NCBI GenBank assembly: GCA_000149265.1
Contig: CH001993.1
Coordinates: 64,068-128,067 of the forward strand
Direction: 5' to 3'
DNA length: 64,000 nucleotides
DNA from: Ciona savignyi
Taxonomy: Eukaryota > Chordata > Ascidiacea > Phlebobranchia > Cionidae
Each line of letters starts with the position of its first letter. Within the stretch, counting starts at the first letter, position 1. Below the pieces are notes generated by a model. The model worked only from the letters and a program-made list of their open reading frames with translations. It searched no databases and was not told where the DNA came from. Below are positions 32,108-42,937 of the stretch, piece by piece. Both the position numbers and the translations under genes were made by a program.

Positions 32108-32812
32108 GACATGTCAAATTTCAGTAAAGTAAAATTCCGGGACATTTAGCTAACCGGGACGGGACACCGGGACAGATATTTAAACTCGAAATTTCCTAGC
32201 CAAACCGGGACGTATGGTAGGTCTATCTAAGCCTGGATACTCGTTAAAAATCAGCTGTGTTTTTTTTATTATTTCTGGTGAAATGTCTTCTCCTAAATCG
32301 GATATCGACCGTGGGATCTATAACTAATGTCATGAGTATTTTTTGAAAATACAAGTATTGTGCATTTCCACGGGGAGATATAGTGGCCGCAAACTGAGAT
32401 CAAGTGTATCAGATTAATATATTACTTTTACTGAAGTCGGCCGAAATAGCTTGTTAGGTTAATGCAGTGCCTTTCCGCCGAAGGGGAGAAATTTCAAAAT
32501 CGATTTGTGACACCTTATAGTAGCACCGACAACACGGCAATTAGCACGATGTTTTGTGTTCTATCGACCGTTATACATAATGGGGATGAAGCTGAGTTTT
32601 GCGTGACGTATATGCGGCAGAGAGAAACACGTCATCAACATCCACAGATTTTCAGGAAACAATATGACAGTTTGGTGAAGTACCTTTTAACTTTCGGTCT
32701 CTTTTGCATTAATGTTGCACTGACCGTAGGAGAGGAACTGTTTAGAGCAATATTAGTAGAGCTTCTTCAAATTTAAACAGCTCGTGCTTATGGTATCACC
32801 ATTATAAATAAT

Positions 32813-32820
32813 CGGCTACC
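32813..32820 (+). promoter_or_regulatory. TATA box of lectin-like copy 2
   Basis: TATAAATA 53-60 bases before the ATG at 32873, conserved in position with copies 1 and 3. Confidence 0.65.
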
Positions 32821-32872
32821 TATTGTTTAGAAGATCAGTTGTAATATTTGCTAGGGTATTAACGACATTTCC

Positions 32873-34011
32873 ATGGATTTCTTCGGTTTAATGGTCGTTG
32901 CCTGTGGTTTGAGCATTGCTTTGTCAGGTAATGTTTATTGCAAATGTTTATTTGTGTTTGATTCTAACATTATACAGTCGTGTCTGCATCTCAACGAGGT
33001 CAAAATGTCATGCAATCGCATTCAACATGGAAGACAAAAAGGGAATTCGTTGGCTACCTAATGTGCTTAAATGTTGCACCCATTTCGGCCAATGTAACAG
33101 TTACCACCTACCATACAACTTTGCCGGACAAATTCAAGGCAATTGTAATCGAAATCACTTCATCCGGATTCTGGATTGAAATCGAAAGAACTGACTAGTT
33201 CACAGGCTGGAACGCCGCAATTGTTGTGAATTGGGCATTGTATTTCGAAGGTTGGTTGCGTTTACTAACTGGTGGTTATACAAACCGCGCGTAAAATGAA
33301 TATCAAATATATTTTTTTGGTGAAACAAACATCTGACCCTTATACTTAAACATTTATTTTAAAGAGATTTACAATGACAGATGACGGAATTGTGCACAAC
33401 AAGTTCTTCATTTGGAGGCCTAAGCCAAGCAAGTGGATCTACCAGAATCGCTATGAAGCACAAAAATCTTGCAAACTATATGGTGCCGCGCTGGTCGATA
33501 TTGTAGACAAGGAAATGTATGATGTAGTTTATAATTACGTCAGGACCACGATTGTCTCTGTTGATAAAAAATGGGCTCAAATTTGGCCAGCGATGAACTA
33601 CAATCCTACGGTTTGTGAGAACAAGTTATATGTTTTGCACAAAAGGTTATCTTGCTATTAACAATAGACTTATACTTTTCTGTGGTAAATGATTGATGTA
33701 AACCTTTTGTTAGAGTATTTGCGACGCTATTTCCAATAAATCCGATAGTCTTTTTGTGAAACATACTACCTTACAAAGTTTTAATACACAATATTTATAT
33801 TTGTATTTTTCAGACATATAAAATATCTACAAGCAATGGGGATCCGGCCTTTAAGGGAGCTTGGCACCCTAATTATCCGATATACCATACAACTCACACC
33901 GGGTTGCTCATACAAGTCGCAGCTGACCCATCGTACTTAAATGTCGGAATGTGGAACCGCCCACCCGATGTTAAAATATCAACACGAAACCTCTGTGCAA
34001 AACCGTACTAA
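32873..34011 (+). pseudogene. C-type-lectin-like secreted protein, copy 2
   Basis: Signal-peptide exon 32873-32927; exon 2 from 32978. The N-terminal region is close to copy 1 but stops at a TAG after IEIERTD (about 33196), and a TAA follows near 33293. The lectin core is then open at about 33374-33660 with TDDGIVHNKFFIW, YEAQKSCKLYGAALVDIVDK and a long helix. The last exon 33814-34011 gives the tail ending CAKPY. Cys in SCKL and the final Cys fit lectin-fold cysteines; the usual calcium-binding EPN/QPD and WND motifs are not visible. Unless an extra intron removes the stops, this copy is broken in its N-terminal region. The core-tail donor is uncertain (GTTTGT at about 33610 would be in phase). 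Confidence 0.65.
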
Positions 34012-34311
34012 AGCAACGCCACACATCCAACCGACAGTACAACATTTCACGTTCCATAGATATATTTTACTTGTTTGTATTTCTGCGCATTTTAATTAAG
34101 ATGACGTTTAAACTTTAATTCTCACGTAAATCAGATCTAATTGTGACGAAACGAATCTAACACTAGAGAGTGTCATACACGTAAAAATGCTCCCCACGTT
34201 ATTGATGCTGAATATACTGCAAGCGGAAACTCATGGCATATTACTTGCCCGTTCAAATGTGCTATCTCTGTTAAGGAGTTTAGGATAGCGTGAGATATTT
34301 GTGTGTTTCCC
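34012..34311. other. Lectin 3' flank
   Basis: Contains a foldback-end-like CTAGAGAGTGTCATACACGT at about 34163, also present in the partner block at about 53995. No gene. Confidence 0.5.
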
Positions 34312-34515
34312 CATTGATGAGAAAACAGATGGGACGGGTAATTCTCCGCGCTCAATATGGGATTAGCAGAACAGTTGCAGTGTGTTGTGCATGGTTCAGA
34401 CTCTTCTTTATTTGTTATTACGCAATATTACACTGGGTTCTGGCAATAATCGCTAAGTGCCTTTTCGCCCAATGACACAACCGACTAAATAGCCCACTAG
34501 TTTCGAATCTGCAGG
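34312..34515 (-). mobile_element. SINE family A fragment
   Basis: Reverse family blocks: TTCCCCATTGATGAGAAAAC, CAGTTGCAGTGTGTTGTGC, ACTGGGTTCTGGCAAT and CCCAATGACACAACCGACT. The same insertion is at 54125-54352, so it predates the duplication. Confidence 0.75.
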
Positions 34516-34796
34516 TATATATTTTTGTGAGTAGTTTTTGGTTTCCTTTACTTTTACTCTTAGGAATTAGGGTCATATTTAACTTAATAGTGTTGTCTGA
34601 CATAACGTGGAAATTCATAAGACTTTGCATCGTGATGTAGCTACTAATTAAAATTAAGTTTCATGTATATATCTGGCCTTTATTATTTTTATAATGGGCA
34701 AAAGTTCGAAGCCATGAGGCTCGACATGGACCGTTTTTGTATAGCAGTTGGTATATGTATCGGTCGTGTTAACCATTCGACCACGGTACCACTAAG

Positions 34797-35025
34797 TCTA
34801 AATACTACAGGACCGCTTGGACCGCTTGGATCGCATGGAGCGCTTGAATAGCTTGGATCGCTTAATATACTTCGTAATTACAAAAGCCATGATATTAATG
34901 TTAGGGTTGGGGTTAAAGTTAGTTCTGGGGTTGGGATTAGTTTTGGGACAGGGTTAGAATTACTTTTTATAGCAATCTGAGTGATACAAGCGCTCCAAGC
35001 GATCCAAGCGGCCCTGTAGTATTTT
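34797..35025. mobile_element. MITE with internal 9-bp repeats
   Basis: TCTAAATACTACAGG left end and CCTGTAGTATTTT right end. Next to each end are runs of a 9-mer, GCTTGGATC-like on the left and CCAAGCGAT-like on the right, so the terminal repeats themselves are tandem. Confidence 0.82.
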
Positions 35026-35446
35026 AAGGCACCCAAACACAACAGTCTATATTTCGTATACAATAGTTAACAACTGTGATTAAAGAGTTATTACCTCTAA
35101 ATTAGGACTACTTATAATTTAGTTCACAGAGTGTATTTTATTTTTAAATTGTTGTCTTTGAACGTAGAAACAAATGAAAAATAAAACGATATTCTAGAAT
35201 TATGGTTTCGTATTATTTACCTTTCCAATAATTTTTATAAATCCATTATTAAGCCATATGTTTTTAATGGAATGCGAAATGTCATTGGATGTTTATCCAA
35301 AAATTATTAGAACCTTATGATAATTTCCGGTGCTTACTAATGAGAAATTGTTATGTCTTACTGAGTTCATAAAAACGAGTGTTTGAATAACGAAATTGCG
35401 TTACAGCGACGAAATGTAACATGTGGCTGTAATTAAATATTCGGTG

Positions 35447-35454
35447 TATATATA
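35447..35454 (+). promoter_or_regulatory. TATA box of the six-cysteine protein gene
   Basis: TATATATA 50 bases before the ATG; exactly the same spacing in copy 2 (55357-55364). Confidence 0.65.
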
Positions 35455-35503
35455 CAGTGGATTCGAGTTAGAACGTTACAGAACTTGTTTTCAAAAGACC
35501 AAG

Positions 35504-36388
35504 ATGAAATATTTGGTTGTTTTGAGCATTTGTGCGCTGGTGTTGGCGGTGTTGGGTTCACCACTGGAAGAGGCTCGTTTAATCAATGTAGGTGACAGTA
35601 GTTGTCTTAATACATACCAATACGAATATGTGGAGTGTCATATTTAGTTTTAAGCAAATGGAATGAGTGATTCGTTGCTGTAACGGGTGATTGTGGTAGG
35701 CTTGTAGTGTAAGTAAAGTTGAAATGTAAGAGCTTTCTAAACCAAATAACACTCGATTGCAGACCGGGTCTTCCTTTAGCGAGGAAGCACAAGCCCAACT
35801 TCGAGATGCCTCCGTACGAGCTGTCCTATATGTTTGCATGCAAGATAACCTGCTACCGGAGATTCGAGACTCAGTTTGCGCCAGGGCCCTGGCACAGCAG
35901 TTTGGAACACACACTAAAGGCAAGTTTACATAACCGGAAAATGGTTTTGGTGTACGGTTGTGTGGCCGAATGGTTAACGCGACAGACATATACTCCGTTA
36001 GAAACAGAGTAAGAAATCGTTAAAGGAAAGTGGTGTGTTCGATCTTTAAGCTGATCAGTTTTTGCAAAGTTACCAATGGAATGGCACAAAAAATACCTTG
36101 AACCAATATAAATGGCCTAAACTAAATAAAAATGCAAATTAAATATAAAATATTTCACACTGCTTTATCAGGTGTTCCCAGTCTGTTGGTTAGGTAATCA
36201 GACTAGAATATGAACACACGAAGTATCCTACCTAATTGTAGTGATCGTTCATCAGACATTTTCGCCTGTATCGTACGTGATTTTATAATCAGCTCATTTC
36301 AGCGGAAGTGTACGATAGCATGGATTGTTTGGACTGCCAGATAGCAGAGCCGGTTTGCTGGAATTCATGTCCGATGATGGTTGAATAA
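35504..36388 (+). CDS. Small secreted six-cysteine protein (3 exons, 108 aa), unrecognised family
   Basis: Exon 1, 35504-35587: 28 codons with signal peptide YLVVLSICALVLAVLGS, then GTAGGT donor, phase 0. Exon 2, 35763-35919: TTGCAG acceptor, 52 codons plus one base, acidic/amphipathic helix-like (EEAQAQLRDASVRAVLYVCM; LPEIRDSVCARALAQQF); the donor is GCAAGT, a GC-AG intron. Exon 3, 36303-36388: TTTCAG acceptor, in phase, ending in a cysteine cluster (DCLDCQ, VCWNSCP) and TAA. Total 108 residues, six cysteines after the signal peptide. TATA box upstream. The second copy at 55414 conserves all splice positions. I recognise no family; an extracellular peptide or small effector is an inference. 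Confidence 0.72.
35957..36100 (+). mobile_element. SINE family B in intron 2 of the six-cysteine gene
   Basis: GTGGCCGAATGGTTAACGCG head followed by GACATATACTCC. Absent from the corresponding intron of copy 2, so it inserted after the duplication. Confidence 0.7.
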
Positions 36389-36399
36389 GTTGAAGAAAC

Positions 36400-37183
36400 C
36401 AAACCAACCCGATTCCAGTTTTGTTTTAATCGTTATTTGTCCAATCGTTGAATACAATTACAAACTAATTATCAGTGAGTGACTTTTGGTGGAGGGTCTG
36501 TCTTACAAAACGCTAGAACTTACGCGAACTATGTACAATTGATTTATTTTAATTCGGGACCACACATACATAGTTAAATTCAGGCCACAAAGAGGCGGAG
36601 AAAAAAGCCACAGTTGCCCTCAGATTTTAGCTTATAGACACAAACATTAAATTTTGGCCACACCTAATATACATCAATTTATGTAGGCTACATACAGTAG
36701 GCGCCTCTTATTATTACCAATTTGGTACAATCTGATATTTGTCCATTTAAATCTCTCCGTTTAATATGACCAAATTTCAGATAATATGACCAACATTTGC
36801 TCTATCTCTTTTATTACAGTACATTAATTGTTCCTTAAAACTTTGCCTTTTTAACATGCGTGTTTTCTGTACGCATGCAATAAAGGTGTGCGCTCTGTAC
36901 CGGGTCTCATGACGAAACAGTCACATCGATATGACGTAGATTTACTAACAAAATCGTACTTCTAACGTCACTTGTACTGTTACAAAACTGAACTTTGTTT
37001 ACTGCCAACGTCACACTGTTACTTCGAACTTTAATCACACTGTTATTATTTGACGGAGGAACTTCATATGGCTTACATCGATTGAGGCGCGGTTATGGCG
37101 TCTTCGTTTTTTATGACTATTCGGATATTATGACCAAAATGGTCTGGTCCCAAGGTGGTCATATTAAGCGGCGCCTACTGTAT
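36400..37183. other. No recognised gene
   Basis: AT-rich. Only chance ORFs are present (for example 36995-37243 on the plus strand). Short inverted matches such as CAGTAGGCGCCTCTTATTAT near 36693 versus AAGCGGCGCCTACTG near 37166 suggest a decayed inverted-repeat element of about 490 bp; not confirmed. Confidence 0.4.
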
Positions 37184-38790
37184 TTATTTAACGGTTTTAA
37201 CCACAAGTTGGATACTGTTGTGAGGAGAATTGATATCTTTTAACAAGTACGTTCCTGTATATGGATCAACATAGTCGGCATACATTATTTCATTCTTTAA
37301 CGTGTAGCCAAGATTTTTGGTTATTCGTTGGGTGTAGAATGACGTTGGCTCGCTAGTTATGTAATCACACCTCATCTCCTTGGCCAGTAACTCCAACCTA
37401 AAAACTTAAATTAGAACTAGTGCTGGGCTATTAAGGTATGCAATAATTACTCAAAAACATTAAAAAGAGTAACATGCCGAAATGTTGTAAATTGTTATAT
37501 TAGTTGTAGCTTGTGGATTAGTGCGTTGTGTTTCAGTCGAAAGGTTGCATGATTCGAAACTGATCGTTAGCTAGTCGGTTGTGTCTTCAGATACTTATCT
37601 GTCATCGCCTGAATCTAGTGGATTAACTGGATCTACTAAAACTAAATGAACATCTTACTCATGTACAACACATTCCAATAGTTCTGGTAGTTGTTTGCGT
37701 TAAAGTAAACCAACACCGCGTTGTTTAGTATCGTAGATTACCGTTTGTAGAGTTTCGTCGATATTCCCCGGCCACAATACGATTCCTTGACGGTTGTCGC
37801 AGCAGCGCAGAGGTATAAACTATCTCCGACATAAGAGGCAATATTCTTGTTGAGGGTGTCCAGCAGTCTCTGACAATTGCTTAGTAATATAACTTATCTC
37901 TTTCGTGACCTAAAAAGCTCAAATGATTGAATTATCACAGCAGGTGATGTAATAAAGTAAGGGTTTTTAAACGCAGCAAACAAAATCCTAATCTAGTTTT
38001 ATTATTTAATATTATTAACGAAAACTTGCATGCCGCCAGGTTCTTAAGTAACAAAGAGTCATCCAGTTATACTGTTACTTCCCAGACTGGATTAGGGATA
38101 CGAATTAACATAATAACAAGGCTAGTACCTCCACAGAAGACAATTCGGATAGCGGTTTCGTTTCTTTTTCCGCGCGATGGAGTAATCCAAGTATTACCCA
38201 ACGTCCTCTCCTGTTTGTTTATTATATGCACTCAACGAAACGTTGTCTTGGATGCAATTCTGAAAACATTTGTGTTATTGGTTTCAATATAGGTAAGCAC
38301 AGACACGGCAAGACGAAAGAACATGATTCTCTCTCGGGAAAATGTGGTGGGAGAGTTATTGATGTTTAACCTGCAGACATTGTATAGAACGCTTCCGAGC
38401 TCGTAGCTGTTTGACGTTGTTGTCTGGTACTGTATGGAGAATGCTTCGTGTATTTAACGGAGTTGCAAATAAATTGCAATTCTGAATACTGTTATAGTTT
38501 AGCCCTTATTATTTTAATGCTTTAAAGTGTCTTCTTCTTGTATATCATCTTTAGTAACTTACGTTAATGTATTCACCAGCCACGGAAACGTATATATCAC
38601 TAATGTAGTGTCGTATTAATGATGAGTTAACTGGCTCTCTTGGTAGATAATGATTTAGAATTAGATCGGTCATTACATCTTTGTCTGCAGCTGTCAACCG
38701 TCGGCAACCAATCTGTCCTGATATCAATTCTTGGTCGATGGTGTCTGCTATCATTTTCAAACCCTACGCCTAAATCCAACAAACTTATGT
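37184..38790 (-). pseudogene. AANAT-like GNAT acetyltransferase, copy B, four exons, frameshifted
   Basis: Minus-strand exons: i 38563-38790 (LTAADKDVMTDLILNHYLPR, EPVNSSLI; GTAAGT donor), ii 38129-38259 (NCIQDNVSLSAYNK), iii 37742-37892 (YLCAAATTVKESYCGRGIS, the GNAT R/Q-x-x-G-x-G/A loop), iv 37184-37397 (CDYITSEPTSFYTQR; NLGYTLKNEIMYADYVDPYT; SPH; TAA). Phases of ii-iii-iv agree and exon iv has the aromatic Y-x-D-Y and PH typical of AANAT-like enzymes. Lesions: a 2-bp loss in exon ii (GAGGACGTTGGG vs GAGGCGCGTTGGG) causes an early stop, and an extra base in exon i near 38760 shifts its upstream part. Family role would be acetyl-CoA-dependent acetylation of amines. Confidence 0.72.
37503..37690 (+). 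mobile_element. SINE family A fragment in AANAT-B intron
   Basis: GATTAGTGCGTTGTG...GATTCGAAACTGATCGTTAG (good B box), GCTAGTCGGTTGTGTC and CAACACATTCCAATAG. It lies between exons iii and iv. Confidence 0.75.
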
Positions 38791-39333
38791 CTAAAATAAA
38801 ACACGATAACTGTTAACCGCTCTGGAGCCACTAATGTAACTTTTCATTGCTAAGATTAATAATTAACTAAACTACACATATTTCACCGAAATGGAAATGT
38901 TAATAAAATGCGAAGCAAACATTAAGAATGAGAGGTTGACCTAATAGTAACAATGGTTGTGCTAAATGGTTGGTTAATTATTATACAAGTGAACTTGTTT
39001 TATGGTCACATACTTGTATTAAGCTCAACAAACAAAAATCTCAACAGATGTACCTTTACCTAACTGTAAAACGATATTGTCAGAATTGCGCAAATAAACA
39101 AGAATCCTAAACAAACACTGTTAGCATTTAAAAACCAATTAGTTTTCATGGTAAGCATTTTTTAAATAGTTTTACACTTTTAGGATTCAAAATAAACTAA
39201 ATTAGTCTAGAAAATACTGATACCATTCGCCTTAGGTTAGAAGCTTCTGTACAAAAAACTATTGAAGTAAGCATAATATGATCAACAGAAAAGTTGTTCA
39301 GTAATAAATTTTCTTTTGTTTTACATTAGTAAA
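38791..39333. repeat. Non-coding part of AANAT duplication
   Basis: Matches 20330-20775. From about 39229 the two copies diverge, and 39229-39333 is unique to this copy. No gene. Confidence 0.7.
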
Positions 39334-40421
39334 ATTTTGATGACGTCATGCATTGTGCAATGACGTCATGTGTTTCTATTTAGATCAACAAAAACTATCT
39401 TTTTTTCTTATTTACAACCAAAACAGTATGTAGCAAAAGTAATTTATGATTATATTTGGACCATTTTTGTACTACTCTTTTTGTGATGACCTCACAACTT
39501 GACTGATGACGTCGTAATACGCAAATCATTTTTTTTTTTTTTTTACTTTCGCCCAATGAAACACAAACACATAGCCACAGGAAAACAAAACTGATGCAAA
39601 ACAACTTCAAAAAGGTTCCTTATTGCTAGAACTACTTGAAAATAAAGCACAACTGCTTCCAGAATCACTATCAGCCAACAAAAGGGCAGTTTTTTCAACA
39701 GAATATCTGTTTTCACCCTCCATAAGCTCAAAAAATGGCCTAATCCAAAATGTACAAGCGCAAAACGAATGGATTGTTTTCAAACTAATCAAGCGAACCA
39801 TGACGACAATAGTTGAAAAACTAATCGGGGACTAAAACCGCAATTAAAACTAATTAAAACAACCAAAACCACACATATATTTATACGTTTTTTAAAACTT
39901 AAATAACTAAAAAATTTTAAATGCAAACCTATATATCATCTTATATTGGTAAACGCAGAAATTATTCAGCCTCTCCAACGCCATCTCACTGATCAAAATC
40001 GGCCGTATACTTTTCCACCTTATGAATTTTTCGGGCGCTNNNNNNNNNNNNNNNNNNNNNNNNNNNNNNNNNNNNNNNNNNNNNNNNNNNNNNNNNNNNN
40101 NNNNNNNNNNNNNNNNNNNNNNNNNNNNNNNNNNNNNNNNNNNNNNNNNNNNNNNNNNNNNNNNNNNNNNNNNNNNNNNNNNNTGTGTTTGTGTTTCATT
40201 GGGCGAAAGTAAAAAAAAAAAAAAAATGATTTGCGTATTACGACGTCATCAGTCAAGTTGTGAGGTCATCACAAAAAGAGTAGTACAAAAATGGTCCAAA
40301 TATAATCATAAATTACTTTTGCTACATACTGTTTTGGTTGTAAATGAGAAAAAAAGATAGTTTTTGTTGATCTAAATAGAAACGCATGACGTCATTGCAC
40401 AATGCATGACGTCATCAAAAT
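39334..40421. mobile_element. Inverted-repeat element with ~238-bp arms, gap inside
   Basis: Left arm 39334-39571 and right arm 40184-40421 are near-perfect reverse complements, starting ATTTTGATGACGTCATGCAT. Each arm begins with two TGACGTCA palindromes around a CATTGTGCAATG hairpin. The interior (39572-40039) has only a ~70-codon ORF (39623-39835) with no recognised domain. An N run at 40040-40183 hides part of it. It stands at the point where the AANAT duplicates diverge, so it is an insertion specific to this copy. Confidence 0.8.
40040..40183. other. Assembly gap (144 N)
   Basis: Undetermined bases inside the inverted-repeat element; collapsed or unassembled inverted arms are a likely cause. 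Confidence 1.
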
Positions 40422-40435
40422 AGGCAGATAAAGGG

Positions 40436-41088
40436 TTAATTTAAAAATCAATACTTTGGAAATGCCAGAACGATGGCTTCAATTGATGGCCGTTTTGTTG
40501 AGTATTTTTATTGTGGGTACCTAGCAGCTTTTCACAATGACCTGTTGCTTTGTAATATGAATTGTTTTCTTTTTGTCTGCGACACGCTTGTGACAGACAT
40601 GCTATGTCCCTTTATTGATTATTAGCATAAGGGGTTTTCAATTAGGCTGGTTTGTTGCTATTTTGCAACGACTTTTTATTTAAAAAATGGTGAATTTCCG
40701 CTATCAGGAATATGTAATAAACAGGCCAATTTTTCTGCATTTTGAGAGTTCGCCGATATCTCCGTACAAACCATATACAAACGCAGTCTATATACTGTTT
40801 AATTATAATATTCAATCGTGGATGCAATACACTATTCCTAGGCATAGTAAAAAGCTTAACAGTTAAAACCAACACAAATCGATAGTGGATTTCAGTGAAC
40901 AAAGGGTTACCCACTATGTATCAATTTGCGGGAACCCTCTACTAAGAAAGCATATATCTTAGAGTCAGAATTGGTTTCAAAAATATTGGTGGCTAACAAG
41001 TGACATTTTATGAAGCTTGTTTCTGCAAGCAGAAACTGATCGGTCCGTGAGTTACCAAATCAATCTTATTTTTAATGCTCAATTAAAC
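40436..41088. repeat. AANAT duplication, distal part
   Basis: Near-identical to 20815-21480 (CTTCAATTGATGGCCGTT onward). It ends where the foldback left end is inserted. Confidence 0.8.
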
Positions 41089-41369
41089 TAGAGAGTGTCA
41101 ACCACGTGTTTAACCACCACTATTTGTAAAACACATTTTTGTATGCCATATATTCATACTACAGGATCCCTAACCTCAAATTGTATTTTATACACCGAGT
41201 ATGTACCGGTAGTTTGTTTCTGCAAGCATAAACGCATGGGTCCCAGAGTTATCAACCAAACTTATTTTCCATATTTAAATTAAAAAAGAATAATCGTGTT
41301 ATTTTAACAAAAAATTTACCACAAAAGTTTTAAACTAGAACTTCTTTTCAAGCGCTGTAGTGAAATTTG
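41089..41369 (+). mobile_element. Foldback left arm
   Basis: TAGAGAGTGTCAACCACGTG start and the outer arm (CAGGATCCCTAACC, GCAAGCATAAACGCATGGG). It is cut by a SINE at about 41370. Confidence 0.8.
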
Positions 41370-41655
41370 TCCGGTCCGTTGGTCTAACCGTTAAGTGCGT
41401 CGCCATTCAATCGAAAGGTTGCAGGTGCAAAACTGGTCGCTAGCTAGTCGGTTGTGTCCTTGGAAGAGGCACTTTACGGACATTGCCTGAACCCAGCGGA
41501 TTAATGGGTTCTACCAAATTGAAGAAACGTGTCTATCATATACAACATACTGCAATAGCCCCGGTAACCCGACGATGGGCACGAGGTGATCTGATGATTG
41601 CCCGTGTGTTAACCCCCTTGGTTTCCCCATTCACGGGGATAAAAATGAATATCCT
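41370..41655 (+). mobile_element. SINE family A, full length
   Basis: Head GTTGGTCTAACCGTTAAGTG, the body and the end GGGATAAAAATGAATATCC. It lies between the foldback arm and resumed AANAT-duplication sequence. Confidence 0.85.
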
Positions 41656-41689
41656 CCTATGCATACACAACACACTGCAATATCCAACA

Positions 41690-42069
41690 TTTCCTCAGAA
41701 CGCGGGTTCAAATATATATGTCGATTACAAATTTTATTTTTTCAAAAATACGTGAAATTTAGGGATATTCCTCTGGGCTATCTGATAAAAGCATATCTAG
41801 GCCAACATTCTATATACTTTTAATCTTGATTTCCAAGTGTTCTAAGCCTGAATGCTCGTTACATAGTCTCGAAATAACCCTCAACTAAAGAAAAAATCAG
41901 GTGTTCCTTTTTCTTCCTGAATTTCCCTGTCATCAATCGCACATCGACCGTGGGATCTATATAACTAACATATCATGAGAGATTTACCCAAAACTTATTA
42001 AACTATTTATTCGTGTGTATATATAGTGTTAAGTAGAATGCTAATTTGTTGCGTTATGTTTTGGGGGGA
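41690..42069. repeat. AANAT duplication resumed
   Basis: Matches about 21513-21815 (AACGCGGGTTCAAATATATA) up to about 41970, then unique AT-rich sequence. Confidence 0.7.
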
Positions 42070-42187
42070 TTTATCTGAAAAGTATATAAAATAAAAATTG
42101 TGGTTAGGGACCCTGTAGCATGAATATATGGCATACAACATGTGTTTTACAAATAGTGGTGGTTAAACACGTGGTTGACACTTTCTA
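42070..42187 (-). mobile_element. Foldback right end
   Basis: Reverse outer arm ending GTGGTTGACACTTTCTAG (one mismatch to the family end). Confidence 0.8.
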
Positions 42188-42199
42188 GTTAAATATTTG

Positions 42200-42300
42200 T
42201 AGTCAATTCAAATATCGGAATGTGGAACCGTCCGCCCGATCTTAAAACATTATCAAGCAGCCTTTGTGCGAAACGTTCTGAACCACCGCCACCCATCCAA
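42200..42300 (+). pseudogene. Lectin-like last-exon fragment
   Basis: AATATCGGAATGTGGAACCG and CTTTGTGCGAAACG match the tail exon (GMWNRPP...LCAK). It lies upstream of the copy 4 start, so the family is rearranged here. Confidence 0.75.
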
Positions 42301-42937
42301 CCGAGGATACAATATTCTATGTTTTATTGATATTTTGCATTTGTTTATATATCTGCACGTGTATCTAAAATTTGAGAACGTTAATAACGTGATAACCACA
42401 ATTACTTCTACAACTCATTTTGACGATACATGTTTTTTGTTTTTTTTAAATAATCCCGCCCCCACTTTCTTTGCTTTTCATTTGAAGTATGTGGCGTGAT
42501 AAAGACCGTACTTATTAGTCGCAAATTAAACTAGAGAGTGTCGACCATATGAAGGGAGTTCATTTCTGAAAGCAGAAACGGATGGGTCCCGGAGTTTACA
42601 AACCACACTTGTTTTGGGTTTTCAGTCAGATTTGTGTATATCTTTACCTTATTAGTTAACACTTCCCGCCTAGACACTAAACGCGGAGTAAAAACTATGC
42701 CAAATCATCCACAGATTTTCAGGTAACATTATGAAAGTTTGGGGTAGTACCTTTTACCTTTCGGTCTCTTTTGCAATATGTGTTGCACTAACCGTAAGAG
42801 AAAAAAACTGTTTAGACTTATCTTAGCAGAGCTTGATCAAATTTAGTTTTATTTATCAAATCAGTATTATAAATATTTTACCCCCTATTGTTTAGCAGGC
42901 CAGGTGTGATATGTCTTAAAGTATTAACGACAATTCC
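42301..42937. other. Spacer with lectin upstream sequence
   Basis: A foldback-like end CTAGAGAGTGTCGACC occurs near 42532. About 42700-42937 is the diverged upstream region of the lectin family, with TATAAATA near 42869. Confidence 0.55.

Larger units (their letters stand above)
32108..36480. repeat. Segmental duplication block, copy 1 (partner 51938-56240)
   Basis: Collinear with 51938 to about 56240: ATTCCGGGACATTT start, lectin-like gene, SINE fragment, MITE, six-cysteine protein gene, and a conserved end (ACAATTACAAACTAATTATC vs ...AATAATC). Identity is high over most of the length by eye; indels include a family B SINE only in this copy. Confidence 0.85.

Noticed and set aside
36995..37243. 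82-codon plus-strand ORF antisense to AANAT exon iv
   Set aside because: Its end is the antisense of the real exon; the start lies in AT-rich spacer.
39607..39835. Transposase fragment in the inverted-repeat element
   Set aside because: About 70 codons without a DDE/D pattern, helix-turn-helix or other recognisable motif.
41091..42187. One complete foldback element from left to right end
   Set aside because: The interior contains a SINE and resumed host duplication sequence, so the two ends probably belong to different events.
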